Of a DNA stretch of 64,000 nt, positions 37,200 to 44,956 are shown in pieces. The translations under genes were made by a program, and so were the position numbers. This DNA comes from Sphingosinicella sp. CPCC 101087. Lineage in GTDB: Bacteria > Pseudomonadota > Alphaproteobacteria > Sphingomonadales > Sphingomonadaceae. How positions within the stretch are numbered: position 1 is the first letter of the stretch; each line of letters starts with the position of its first letter. Below the pieces are notes generated by a model that saw only the letters and a list, made by a program, of their open reading frames with translations, did not search any database and was not told the origin of the DNA. Location of the stretch: contig NZ_SBFF01000006.1 of NCBI RefSeq assembly GCF_004151485.1, positions 124,001 through 188,000 on the forward strand. Reading direction: 5' to 3'.

Positions 37200-38006
37200 C
37201 TACGGCGAACGGGCGGAAGGGAGAGCCCCCAGACGTTCCTCCGCCGACCCGGAGGGGTCGTCCTTCACCACCCGCGCCCAGCAAAGGACTTCCACCCGCG
37301 CTGCGCCTGCACGCTTGAGCGCACGCGCGCAGGCGTCGACGGTGGCGCCGCTGGTATAGACGTCGTCCACGAGCATGACCGACCGCCCACGCACCCAGTC
37401 CCGATGGGCGGCAGCGACGCGGAACGCGCCTCGCACAGCGTCGCGTCGCTGCTTCGGACTCATCGCCCTTAAGGCCGGTGTCGCCTTCACCCGCTCGAGC
37501 AGGTCGAGCCTGGCGAGCATGCCCGACCGGCGCGCCAGCGCCGAAGCGATCAGCGCCGCCTGATTGTAGCCGCGCTTCCATATCCGCCACCGGTGCAATG
37601 GAACCGGCGCGAGCCAGGCGTCCGCTCCGGGTGGAACGTGACGCTCGACGTAGCGGGCGATGGTCTCCGCCACGCCCGGCCGGCCGCCATATTTGAGCTT
37701 GAGCGCGACCTTGCGCGGAATATCGCCATAAGCGACCGCCGCGCGCATCCTGTCGAAGGCAGGCCGGTCGACCAGGCAGGCGCCGCAAAACTCCTCCCCG
37801 CCCGGGCCGAAGCCGAACGGCATCCCGCAGCAGGCGCAGCACGGATCGCCGAGAAAATCGAGCCGGGACCAGCAGTCGAGGCAGAAGCGGTGCGGCTCCG
37901 AGGTGATCGCGCCGCAGCCCGGGCAGCGCGGGGGCAGCGCGAAATCCACCACCGGCCGAAGCGCCGCGCGCGCCAGCACCAACGCCCGTGCCGAACGCTC
38001 AGCCAT
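37200..38006 (-). CDS. ComF family protein (phosphoribosyltransferase fold)
   Basis: A 268-residue ComF homologue. The N-terminal zinc fingers are seen as CPGCGAITSEPHRFCLDCW and CCACCGMPFGF with CGACL, and the C-terminal phosphoribosyltransferase domain carries the PRPP loop VMLVDDVYTSGATVDACARAL. ComF proteins aid DNA uptake in competent bacteria. It overlaps the upstream SLC13 permease gene by eight bases, so translation may be linked. Confidence 0.88.
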   Translation of the reverse strand: MAERSARALVLARAALRPVVDFALPPRCPGCGAITSEPHRFCLDCWSRLDFLGDPCCACCGMPFGFGPGGEEFCGACLVDRPAFDRMRAAVAYGDIPRKVALKLKYGGRPGVAETIARYVERHVPPGADAWLAPVPLHRWRIWKRGYNQAALIASALARRSGMLARLDLLERVKATPALRAMSPKQRRDAVRGAFRVAAAHRDWVRGRSVMLVDDVYTSGATVDACARALKRAGAARVEVLCWARVVKDDPSGSAEERLGALPSARSP

Positions 38007-39738
38007 AGAGGCGGCTCAGCACATAAGCGGAGACGAGAATGGCCAGGATGGATAAAGGCAGTCCGACCTTCGGATAGTCGCGGAAGCGGTAATTGCCGGG
38101 GCGCATGACGATGAGATTGTTCTGGTGACCGATCGGCGTCAGGAAGTCGCACGACGAGCCGATCAAAACGGCGAGCAAGGCGGCATCGGGACTGATGCCG
38201 AGCGCCGCCGCTGCCCCGACTCCGACCTGCGCCATCACCAGCGCGGTGGCGATGTTGTTGAGGAAGATGGTGAGCAGCATCGTGACCCCGACGATCACCG
38301 CCAGCGTCACGAACAGGGGCGCACCCGACAGCATCCAGCCGAGCACGCCGGCGATGGCTGAGCTACCGCCGGCCTCGTCGAAGGCGCGCCCCACCGGGAT
38401 CATCCCGGCGAGCAGGATCAGGACCGGAATGTCGATCGCGCGATACGCCTCGTCCGCCGGAATCAGCCGCAGCAGGCAGATGGCCAAGGCCGCGGCGATG
38501 AAGGCCGCGGTGGTTTCGATGCCGAAGAACGTGGCCACCAGCACGGCCAACGCATAGATGGCAACCACCAAGGCAGCGGAACGACCGGGCTTGATCGGGG
38601 CCGCGTCACGGTCGACCTCGAGTAAGCGGGCATGACGGATGAGACGGCCCATCGCGTCCGGCTCGCCGCGCAGGAAGAGCTGCTCGCCGGGCTCGATCTG
38701 ATTCGCCTGCAAGGGGCGCTTCATTCGCGCCGCGCGGGGCCCGGCCGCGATGAACTCGATCGCGCCCCCGCTATGCGCGCCGACCGCGCCATAATCCTGG
38801 CCGATCAGCGACGAACCGTGGATGACCGAGACATGGGCGGTGACCGCGTCGGGGCGCTCGGGCGGAGCGTCGGAAAAGAGTCCGGATCGTTCGGCGACCT
38901 CCCACGGATAGTCGCGGCTCATCACGAGCAGGCGGTCGTCATGGAACAGCATCGCGTCGGATTCGAGCCGGGTGCGATGGCCGTTGCGCAGGACCGCAAG
39001 CAGGACGGCGCCGGATTCCCGCAGCTTCCGCCGCATCGCATCCATACGCATCTGCCCCTGGCTCGCGGCGATCGGCAGGCCAAGCTCGAAGACCAGCACT
39101 CTCTTGCTGTCATCCTCCTCATCTCCGCCTTCGCGGCGCGGGGCGAGGCGCCAGCCGACCACCATCAGATAGAGGAGGCCGGCCACGGCGAGCGCGCCGC
39201 CGACCGGCGTCATGTCGAACATCCCGAACGGTTCGCCGACCGTATCTTCGCGGATCGAGGAGATGATGAGGTTGGCGGGCGTGCCGATCAGCGTCGTCAT
39301 CCCGCCCAGGATGGTCGCGAAGGAGAGCGGCATCAGCACGGCGCCGTTCGGAAGATTATGCTCGCGCGCCACGTTGAGCGCGATCGGCATGGTGATAGCC
39401 AAGGCCGCGATATTGTTCATGAAGGCCGACAGCACGGCGCCCATCAGCAGCACGCCGCCGATGCGGACAGTGGCGAACGGCACCTTCGGCACGAACAGAC
39501 CGGTCATCGCCTGGGCGGCGCCGGTGAACTCCACGGCCCGTCCGACGACAAGCACGGCCGCGACGATGATCACCGCCGGGGAGCCGAAGCCGGCCAGCGC
39601 CTCCTCGAGCGAGACCAGCCCGGTAACCCAGGCCAGCATCAGGACGATGAGCGCGACGGCGTCGGGGCGGATGCGATCGCTGAGGAACAAAGCGAGCGCG
39701 AGCAGCATGATCGCCGAGCTGAGAAAGGCGTCGCTCAT
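37999..39738 (-). CDS. SLC13/DASS-type permease with RCK-C-like domain
   Basis: A 579-residue inner-membrane transporter of the SLC13 family, with two repeats of membrane helices (for example FMNNIAALAITMPIAL and FLNNIATALVMAQVGVG; the NNxA motifs bind sodium/substrate). Between them is a cytoplasmic TrkA-C-like region (about residues 200-330, with VLFELGLPIAASQG-like and AMLFHDDRLLVMSRD segments). Relatives carry dicarboxylates or sulfate with sodium. The start at 39738 is the first Met of a proper membrane N-terminus; the frame is open 360 bases further up but not conserved. Confidence 0.88.
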   Translation of the reverse strand: MSDAFLSSAIMLLALALFLSDRIRPDAVALIVLMLAWVTGLVSLEEALAGFGSPAVIIVAAVLVVGRAVEFTGAAQAMTGLFVPKVPFATVRIGGVLLMGAVLSAFMNNIAALAITMPIALNVAREHNLPNGAVLMPLSFATILGGMTTLIGTPANLIISSIREDTVGEPFGMFDMTPVGGALAVAGLLYLMVVGWRLAPRREGGDEEDDSKRVLVFELGLPIAASQGQMRMDAMRRKLRESGAVLLAVLRNGHRTRLESDAMLFHDDRLLVMSRDYPWEVAERSGLFSDAPPERPDAVTAHVSVIHGSSLIGQDYGAVGAHSGGAIEFIAAGPRAARMKRPLQANQIEPGEQLFLRGEPDAMGRLIRHARLLEVDRDAAPIKPGRSAALVVAIYALAVLVATFFGIETTAAFIAAALAICLLRLIPADEAYRAIDIPVLILLAGMIPVGRAFDEAGGSSAIAGVLGWMLSGAPLFVTLAVIVGVTMLLTIFLNNIATALVMAQVGVGAAAALGISPDAALLAVLIGSSCDFLTPIGHQNNLIVMRPGNYRFRDYPKVGLPLSILAILVSAYVLSRLYG

Positions 39739-39827
39739 CTTTTCTCCTTTAGACGAGATCGTTCCGGGCGCCACGCCTTCTGCAAAAGCCGAACGATTTT
39801 GCGGCCTTTTGGTTGGACAGGAGAGGA

Positions 39828-39962
39828 ATGGAAGCCGGGATGAGCAGGAAGGACAGGCTAGACAAGGCGGCGGAGCGCGGCGACCGCGACGACTATGACA
39901 TGACCGGCAACGTGCGCCGCAAGCGGCAGAACCCCTCCCCCGGCGACCGCGTAGGAGGGTGA
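39828..39962 (+). CDS. Small highly charged protein
   Basis: A 44-residue protein with a Lys/Arg/Asp-rich sequence (SRKDRLDKAAERGDRDDYDM). The region before the ATG reads GGACAGGAGAGGA, a strong ribosome-binding site; an inner ATG at 39840 is the alternative start. No family is recognised. It lies just before tRNA-Cys and outside the prophage. Confidence 0.5.
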   Translation: MEAGMSRKDRLDKAAERGDRDDYDMTGNVRRKRQNPSPGDRVGG

Positions 39963-40055
39963 GCGCGCCGACAGCGATCCGGCCAGCCCGGAACCGGCGT
40001 CGCGCCGCCGACCGGCATTGACACGCCAGCCGAAGCCGCCCATTTCGGCCGCCTC

Positions 40056-40129
40056 GGCCCGATGGCGGAGTGGTTACGCAGAGGACTGCAAATCCTTGCA
40101 CGCCGGTTCGATTCCGGCTCGGGCCTCCA
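40056..40129 (+). tRNA. tRNA-Cys(GCA), prophage integration site
   Basis: A full cloverleaf: acceptor GGCCCGA/TCGGGCC, D-arm, anticodon stem GAGGA/TCCTT with loop CTGCAAA (anticodon GCA), T-loop TTCGATT, discriminator T and encoded CCA. A P4-type integrase gene begins 160 bases downstream, so the 3' part of this tRNA is attL of the prophage. Confidence 0.97.
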
Positions 40130-40288
40130 CTCTATGTTCCGCCACATTCCACAACGTTCCGTATCCACCTTGTTTTGGCTCGAAAAACCGCGCTATCTGG
40201 GTCCGGAGTGTTCCGACGCTTTCCAAGGAAAGCCGGATATCGAAGGGGGTATTTTGGGGGGACTTGATCTGGCGCTTGGGGGCATCGG

Positions 40289-41560
40289 ATGCTGACCGAG
40301 CTCCGGTGCCGGTCGGCCAGCAAGCAGGCCAAGCCGTACAAGCTCCACGACGAAAAGGGGCTATACCTCTACGTGGCGCCATCCGGCCACAGATCTTGGC
40401 GGATGAAGTACCGATTCGGCGGCGGCGAGGCGCGGCGAGAAAAGACACTGACCTTCGGCCCTTATCCAGAGCTGAGCCTCAAGAAGGCACGGGAGAAGCG
40501 CGACCAGGCCCGTGCGCTGCTGCGGGACGGGATCGACCCGGGCGAGAAGAAGCGCCTCGAGTCAGCCCCGGGAGGCGCGGCGGGTCCGACTTTCGATTCC
40601 TATGCCCGAAGGTGGCATGCGGATCAGGCGGCGCTCTGGAAGCCGGTGCATGCGGATCAGGTCCTGACCAGCCTCGAGAAGAATGTTTTTCCGGCGATCG
40701 GCAGCAAGCCGATCGGCGACGTCCGGCCGGGAGATGTGCGCAAGCTGCTGCTCGCGATTCAGGATCGAGGCTCGGTCGATATTGCGCACCGCGTGCGCGG
40801 GCGCCTCTCGTCGGTATTCGCCCGGGCGATCGCCGACGAGCTGGTGGAGATGGACCCGGCCGCCGCGGTCGCGGCGGTGCTGCAGCCGGTGAAGTCGCGG
40901 CGGATGCCGGCGCTGGTGAAGCTCGATCAGGCGCGCGCCTTCCTTCGCGCGGTCGAGGCGGCGCCGTCGCATCCCGTCACAAAGCTCGCTTCCCGTTTGG
41001 TGGCGCTCACCGCGCTACGACCGGGCGTGATTCGGTTCACGCCCAGGACCGGCGAGTTCCAGGATCTCGAGGGCGAGGCTCCGCTCTGGCATATCCCCGC
41101 CGAGAGGATGAAGCTCGAGCTGGACGAGAGCGAGCAGGAGGCCTTCGATCACCTGGCGCCGCTGGCACGGCAGGCGGTCGACGTGATCCAGGTGGCGCAG
41201 CGCCTCGCCGGCCGGGCGCCTTGGCTTTTCCCGAGCATCCGGCAAGCCCACAAGCCGATCAGCGAGAACGCGCTGAGCTACGCTTACAAGCGAATCAAGG
41301 GCTGGGAGGGGAAGCACGTCCCGCACGGCTGGCGGTCGTCCTTCAGCTCGGTGATGAACGATCTCGCCGCCCAGCTCGATCGTGCGGCCGACGCCGACGT
41401 CATCGAACGGATGCTGGCCCACCAGCCGAAAGGGATTCGCGGAATCTACAACCGCGCCGCCTACATGCCGCGCCGGCGCGAGATCGCGCAGGAATGGGCG
41501 GACATGCTGCTGAAGGGCTTTCCCCCGGCGGAGCAGCTGCTCGAGGGGCCGCGGCACTAG
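40289..41560 (+). CDS. P4-type tyrosine integrase
   Basis: A 423-residue tyrosine recombinase that inserts and excises the prophage. It starts with a DUF4102 domain (KLHDEKGLYLYVAPSGHRSW, TFGPYPELSLKKAREKRDQA), followed by a SAM-like core-binding domain and the catalytic domain. Catalytic residues: Arg in LTALRPGVIRF, HGWR (His-x-x-Arg), LAHQPKG, and the tyrosine in IRGIYNRAAY. Its position just inside tRNA-Cys shows that it acts at this site. Repeated GTTCCG/ATTCC words at 40137-40226 may be arm-binding sites. Confidence 0.93.
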   Translation: MLTELRCRSASKQAKPYKLHDEKGLYLYVAPSGHRSWRMKYRFGGGEARREKTLTFGPYPELSLKKAREKRDQARALLRDGIDPGEKKRLESAPGGAAGPTFDSYARRWHADQAALWKPVHADQVLTSLEKNVFPAIGSKPIGDVRPGDVRKLLLAIQDRGSVDIAHRVRGRLSSVFARAIADELVEMDPAAAVAAVLQPVKSRRMPALVKLDQARAFLRAVEAAPSHPVTKLASRLVALTALRPGVIRFTPRTGEFQDLEGEAPLWHIPAERMKLELDESEQEAFDHLAPLARQAVDVIQVAQRLAGRAPWLFPSIRQAHKPISENALSYAYKRIKGWEGKHVPHGWRSSFSSVMNDLAAQLDRAADADVIERMLAHQPKGIRGIYNRAAYMPRRREIAQEWADMLLKGFPPAEQLLEGPRH

Positions 41561-41600
41561 CACATCGATTTATGTGCGCCGCCGGCCGGGAGGCGCGGTC

Positions 41601-42314
41601 ATGAGCGCGCCATTCGGAACAATCGCCGGCTGCGCGCCGAAGAAGCGCACAGGTCAGCGCGTCTGGCGGAACAGCTATCACCGCGGCGAACGGGAGCACC
41701 GAATTTGGCGCCCGCTCGGCAAGACGAGGGAGGAGGCCTGGAAGTTCAAGAGGGCGCTGCTCAAAGCGGCCGAGCGATTCGAAGATCTGACTAAGCCCGC
41801 GGGCCGACGGATGGGCGAGCTCGGCTGGACTGGGGTCAAGGTCCTCAAGGCTCTCATCGAGATCGTCGACAATATGACGGGCCGCCTCGAACCTGCGATC
41901 GCGACTATCGCGGCGAAGGCGAACCTGGGCGTCAGCACCGTCGGCCGCGCCCTGGCACGGCTCCGAGATGCCGGCTTCCTTGACTGGCTCAGGCGCACCG
42001 AACCTCTCGATAATGACGGCGCCGGACCGCAGGTCCATCAAACCAGCAACGCATATTGGTTCAGGCTCAGGGGCCGCGCCGCTGGCCTGGTGAGGCTGAT
42101 TCTGGGCAAGGCGCCGCCGGAGTCGAAGAGCCGCGAGGAAGTCCAGGCCGAGGCCTCAGCGGAGCGCGCGGCCCGTCTGAAGGCCATGCGCGGCCCGGCG
42201 CGCGTCTCGGCGGCCGACGTCCTGACCGACGAGGCGAAGGCCTCGCTCAGGCGGTTAAAGGAGATGCGGAGCGCGAACGCCTTGAAGCCGATGAATCCGG
42301 GTTCCAAGGGATAA
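41601..42314 (+). CDS. Helix-turn-helix protein, possible replication initiator
   Basis: A 237-residue basic protein. A central winged-helix region (ATIAAKANLGVSTVGRALARLRDAGFLDWL) is preceded by a charged N-terminus (RVWRNSYHRGEREHRIW) and followed by helices rich in Arg/Ala. The layout matches plasmid/phage replication or DNA-binding proteins with an HTH_36-type domain; a repressor role is also possible. The start at 41601 follows GGGAGGCGCGGTC. It is the only obvious DNA-binding candidate near the integrase, in the place where P2 has its control and replication genes. Confidence 0.55.
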   Translation: MSAPFGTIAGCAPKKRTGQRVWRNSYHRGEREHRIWRPLGKTREEAWKFKRALLKAAERFEDLTKPAGRRMGELGWTGVKVLKALIEIVDNMTGRLEPAIATIAAKANLGVSTVGRALARLRDAGFLDWLRRTEPLDNDGAGPQVHQTSNAYWFRLRGRAAGLVRLILGKAPPESKSREEVQAEASAERAARLKAMRGPARVSAADVLTDEAKASLRRLKEMRSANALKPMNPGSKG

Positions 42315-42547
42315 AGGATAAGCGGACGCGCTTCGCGCGGCGCCATTTATCGGTTCGTGACCCTCCCCTCCCCCAGCAATAGCCACCGAACGACGGCGCG
42401 AACGCGACCGCCGCACCGCCGGCTGCGCCGGCGGAGGCTCCCCAGCGGGGAGCGGCGGCCGGTCGCGGTGCAAAATATTCGCATTCAGCGACGGCGATCG
42501 CGATCGGCGGAAACTAAGGCGACGAAAGCACCATCTTAGGCGGCAGA
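42315..42547. other. Non-coding stretch with a predicted three-way junction
   Basis: Between the HTH gene and the tRNA-like gene. Positions 42404-42466 can fold into an outer stem (GCGACCGCCGC with GCGGCCGGTCGC, one bulged base) enclosing two perfect hairpins, CCGCCGGC-TGC-GCCGGCGG and GCTCCCC-AGC-GGGGAGC. The AT-rich word AAAATATTCGCATT follows at once. This could be an origin, a cruciform protein-binding site or a structured RNA. Confidence 0.5.
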
Positions 42548-42655
42548 TGGGGGACGGGGCCGGAGTTGAACCGACACCACTCCAAGGGTAGGAAAAGGGT
42601 GCGACGCCTTCCCCTACAATGTCCTCGGAGGCTCTATCCGTTAAGCTACCCGTCC
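42548..42655 (-). tRNA. tRNA-like gene with a 51-nt arm in place of the anticodon arm
   Basis: On the minus strand, 108 nt fold like a tRNA: acceptor GGACGGG/CCCGTCC perfect over 7 bp, linker TA, D-arm GCTT-AACGGATA-GAGC, T-arm GTCGG-TTCAACT-CCGGC and encoded CCA. The anticodon arm is replaced by an 8-bp stem (CTCCGAGG/CCTTGGAG), a one-sided ACATT bulge, and a perfect 11-bp stem (GTAGGGGAAGG/CCTTTTCCTAC, two G-T pairs) capped by CGTCGCAC. No 7-base loop with T33 is found, so no normal anticodon can be named. It starts one base after a leftward stop codon at 42656. Confidence 0.6.
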
Positions 42656-42940
42656 TTAGCCGCTCTCGATGAACGATAATGGTTGCGCTATTCCTCGACC
42701 ATAGGCTGACTCGCGGTCCTCAGAAAGAGAGTCGCTACCTACCGGTGCACATGTCGTGGGCGAATCGGGAGAGAGGTGGAGGAAAACCGGCCGATCTTCT
42801 CCTGGAGCCCTTCGACCATGCCGGTGTAGCACGTGCCCGTACATCTCCTTGTCCAAATCGAACAGCACCACGCCAAGGTGCCCAGCTTGACGGGCCGGCC
42901 CGTTCTCTATCGCAGCTGACTGAATTTCGATTTCAGCCAC
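42656..42940 (-). CDS. Possible small leftward protein upstream of the tRNA-like gene
   Basis: An open frame of 94 codons from GTG 42940 to TAA 42656 encodes AEIEIQSAAIENGPARQ, then GHLGVVLFDLDKEMYGHVLH and a less convincing C-terminus. The ribosome-binding site is weak and no family is recognised. Its stop codon lies directly before the tRNA-like gene, so the two may be one transcript. It diverges from the Cys4-protein gene. Confidence 0.3.
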   Translation of the reverse strand: MAEIEIQSAAIENGPARQAGHLGVVLFDLDKEMYGHVLHRHGRRAPGEDRPVFLHLSPDSPTTCAPVGSDSLSEDRESAYGRGIAQPLSFIESG

Positions 42941-43028
42941 TGCGGCAGAAGTTAGCGACCCCTGGCCCGACAAGAGCACTTTCCGAAGCGGCCCGTTCTG
43001 ATTACGTTCCTTGTGGCGGGAGGGATCT

Positions 43029-43397
43029 ATGGCGCGCCAACGGCGGATTTGGCCGATTTCGTTCCGAACAGTCGGAACGATGCTCGAGCGCGGCGTCATT
43101 GTGCGCGTCGGCTGCGCGCGATGCGATACGTTCTTCGACGTCGACCTCGCAGCGATCGCCGCGAAACGCGGGCCGAATTTCAACCTCGTCGACCAGGAAA
43201 TCAAGTGCAAGGTTAGCCGCTGCCGCGGGCCCAGCTATTTCGTTGCGGCAGAATCCCGCGATGCCCGCCTCATCACTTTGATCGACGCCGACGTCGATCC
43301 GCTCTCCGTCAACAAACGAGGCCTTCGGCCGCTCGACCTCGAGCCGCCGGAGCCTCCGATCGGCGCCGCGCCGGCGGACCGCGCTAACCCGGTCTAG
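43029..43397 (+). CDS. Cys4 protein, candidate Ogr-like late activator
   Basis: A 122-residue protein with four cysteines spaced C29-x2-C32-x27-C60-x4-C65 (GCARCDTFF and KCKVSRCRG). P2 Ogr/Delta-type late-gene activators have C-x2-C-x22-C-x4-C, so the pattern is close though the gap is longer. The N-terminus is basic (MARQRRIW), the C-terminus proline-rich. The start at 43029 follows GGGAGGGATCT. In P2, ogr lies at the other end of the genome, so the assignment is an inference from cysteine spacing and from the three late-promoter-like dyads in this prophage. A general zinc-ribbon role is the alternative. Confidence 0.5.
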   Translation: MARQRRIWPISFRTVGTMLERGVIVRVGCARCDTFFDVDLAAIAAKRGPNFNLVDQEIKCKVSRCRGPSYFVAAESRDARLITLIDADVDPLSVNKRGLRPLDLEPPEPPIGAAPADRANPV

Positions 43398-43682
43398 GTG
43401 CATCATTCCGCATCAGCCGGAATCAGGCGCCTACGAGCCGCGTAGAGCGTCGATCCGCAAGGCAGGCCCGCCGGCAAGGAGGCATCGCGTTTCGCCGCTG
43501 GCTGGCCCCGCACCGGCTGCGACGCGGGCCGTTTGCATCAAAACCGACACCAAAAGCGAGCGGGCGAGGCGCGGGGGCAAGCGCGGCGCCCGGGTCCGGG
43601 CCATGGATTTTCGACCTCGGCCGAGCGGCGGCCTCGGCTGCGGCGCCTTGACCGTCGGCCGCCCGCGGAAGAGAGTCCGGCC
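43398..43682. other. Spacer in the early region without a clear gene
   Basis: 285 bases between two small genes. Overlapping open frames exist in all forward frames, but none has a convincing start or conserved motif. Confidence 0.35.
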
Positions 43683-43904
43683 ATGGACGAGGACGCGATC
43701 GCGGCTGTCATGCTCGAGGAGCTGCGCCGGCAGGAGCTCGACGGCGGCAATCCGGTCGAGAGCAGCGAGGATGGCCGCTGGGCCCAGGTCGACGGCAGCT
43801 TCGACCTGGCAATGCTGGCCAGAGCCGTGCGCGCGGCGATCGCCAGCGCTGGGCCGGTGCCACGCGGCGACGGAGCGCCCTCGGGTACAACAAGAGGGGG
43901 ATAG
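43683..43904 (+). CDS. Small acidic hypothetical protein
   Basis: A 73-residue acidic protein (MDEDAIAAVMLEELRRQELDGG at the N-terminus, split by charged residues), probably a helix pair. No family is recognised. It starts at ATG 43683 after a purine-rich stretch (GGAAGAGAG). It is part of the group of small early-region genes. Confidence 0.45.
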   Translation: MDEDAIAAVMLEELRRQELDGGNPVESSEDGRWAQVDGSFDLAMLARAVRAAIASAGPVPRGDGAPSGTTRGG

Positions 43905-43966
43905 CCGACCATGGCGGCCGCGATTACATTCCGGAGGGGCGTCCTGCACTCGCGAAGGGGCTGAAC

Positions 43967-44215
43967 ATGGAGCGTGGGCTCAGCGACACGGGCAGGATGA
44001 TCAGCCGCGATCCGAGCCATCTGGCCCAGTCTGTACTGTCGCTGGTCCGCCGGTTCGGCCCCGAGGGCTTGCCGCTAAGCCGCCTTGCGCAGGAGCTGCC
44101 CGCCCACGGCGGCGGTGAGCTCGACCGAGCCATGTACGATCTGGTTTCGCGCCGCGCTATCGAGAAGACTGTCCGACACGGCGCGATCTATCTGGTGGCG
44201 ACGGACGCGACTTAG
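43967..44215 (+). CDS. Small winged-helix-like protein
   Basis: An 82-residue protein whose middle resembles a short winged helix: HLAQSVLSLVRRFGPEGLPLS, RLAQELPAHGGGELDRAM, then the wing RRAIEKTVRHGAIYLVATD. This suggests DNA binding, perhaps as a Cox- or repressor-like control protein, but no family match is claimed. It starts at ATG 43967 and lies just before a copy of the interspersed repeat. Confidence 0.5.
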   Translation: MERGLSDTGRMISRDPSHLAQSVLSLVRRFGPEGLPLSRLAQELPAHGGGELDRAMYDLVSRRAIEKTVRHGAIYLVATDAT

Positions 44216-44237
44216 GCCGTAGCCTTGTAAACCTCGG

Positions 44238-44269
44238 AACGTCCGAGATGGGTGGATTGCAGACATTCC
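44238..44269. repeat. Interspersed repeat copy 1 (GTCCGnnATGGGT type)
   Basis: The sequence contains AACGTCCGAGATGGGTGG and GCAGACATTCC. It aligns with the copy at 44906-44938 in the same direction (GTCCG, ATGGGT, GC, TTC in register). Short elements of this kind are scattered in sphingomonad genomes; that statement is from memory. Confidence 0.45.
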
Positions 44270-44314
44270 GGCCGACGCTAAACTGCTGACCGACAAAGAT
44301 TGAGGGTAGTATTG

Positions 44315-44890
44315 ATGCGGAGACGAAGACTACTCGGCATCTTGGGCTTGTTGCTGCTTGGCGCGCTGTTTGGACCACCGCTGGCGGGCGCTGCTTCCAC
44401 CCTGTTCTGGACCACCGCCGCCGATGGGAACACGGCCTCTAGCGTCGCCGTGCGTATATATGATCGGGTGTATTCGCTCCCAGTCGGATTGAGCTTCATC
44501 AGTGACAAGGAACGTCTACCCGATGTGTCGCTCGGTGTCTCCTGCCACGAGCGCTACTTGAACGGGATCAGGGCAGGTGATGAAGGAACGAACCTCCTTT
44601 GGGAAGCAATCCGGCGACACTCAAATAAAAGGCTGCACAATTTGCTGAAGTTTGAGCCTGCATATGAAGCTCTCCTGTCCCTACCGCCGCCTGCACTTGG
44701 AGCATTGGACGCGTGCATCGGAGGCAGCCCTCTGATTGGCATGGCATGCGAGAGCTATGCAAAGCGGATCACCGAGGAAGCGCAGGCGGAGGCCGCTCAG
44801 AGACGGACAGACTTCTCCAACCTCGCTAAACTGGAGAGCGAGGCGATCTGGTGCGCGGCCGCCAGCCCGAACATGTCCACCAAGGGCTAG
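44315..44890 (+). CDS. Exported protein of unknown function between two repeats
   Basis: A 191-residue protein with a signal peptide (RRRRLLGILGLLLLGALFGPPLAGAA). The mature part contains four cysteines (two in GVSCHERYL and GALDACIGG) and a Leu-rich middle; no family is recognised. Its base composition is lower in GC than the phage genes around it, and it lies between two direct repeats, so it looks like a separately acquired cargo gene. The ATG at 44315 follows GAGGGTAGTATTG; a TTG at 44300 is also in frame. Confidence 0.55.
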   Translation: MRRRRLLGILGLLLLGALFGPPLAGAASTLFWTTAADGNTASSVAVRIYDRVYSLPVGLSFISDKERLPDVSLGVSCHERYLNGIRAGDEGTNLLWEAIRRHSNKRLHNLLKFEPAYEALLSLPPPALGALDACIGGSPLIGMACESYAKRITEEAQAEAAQRRTDFSNLAKLESEAIWCAAASPNMSTKG

Positions 44891-44905
44891 AATGGTGCAG
44901 CTTCG

Positions 44906-44938
44906 TATGTCCGCAATGGGTCGTAAGCGGTCGTTCGC
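44906..44938. repeat. Interspersed repeat copy 2 (GTCCGnnATGGGT type)
   Basis: The sequence contains ATGTCCGCAATGGGTCG and AAGCGGTCGTTCGC. It lies in the 66-base gap between the exported-protein gene and the portal gene, in the same direction as copy 1. Confidence 0.5.
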
Positions 44939-44956
44939 TTGCTTGGAGTTTACGAC

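Noticed and set aside
42548-42655. Reading the tRNA-like gene as tmRNA or as a tRNA with a group I intron
   Set aside because: A tmRNA has a tag-coding part and a poor D-stem, and a group I intron is far longer. Neither fits 108 nt with a full D-arm.
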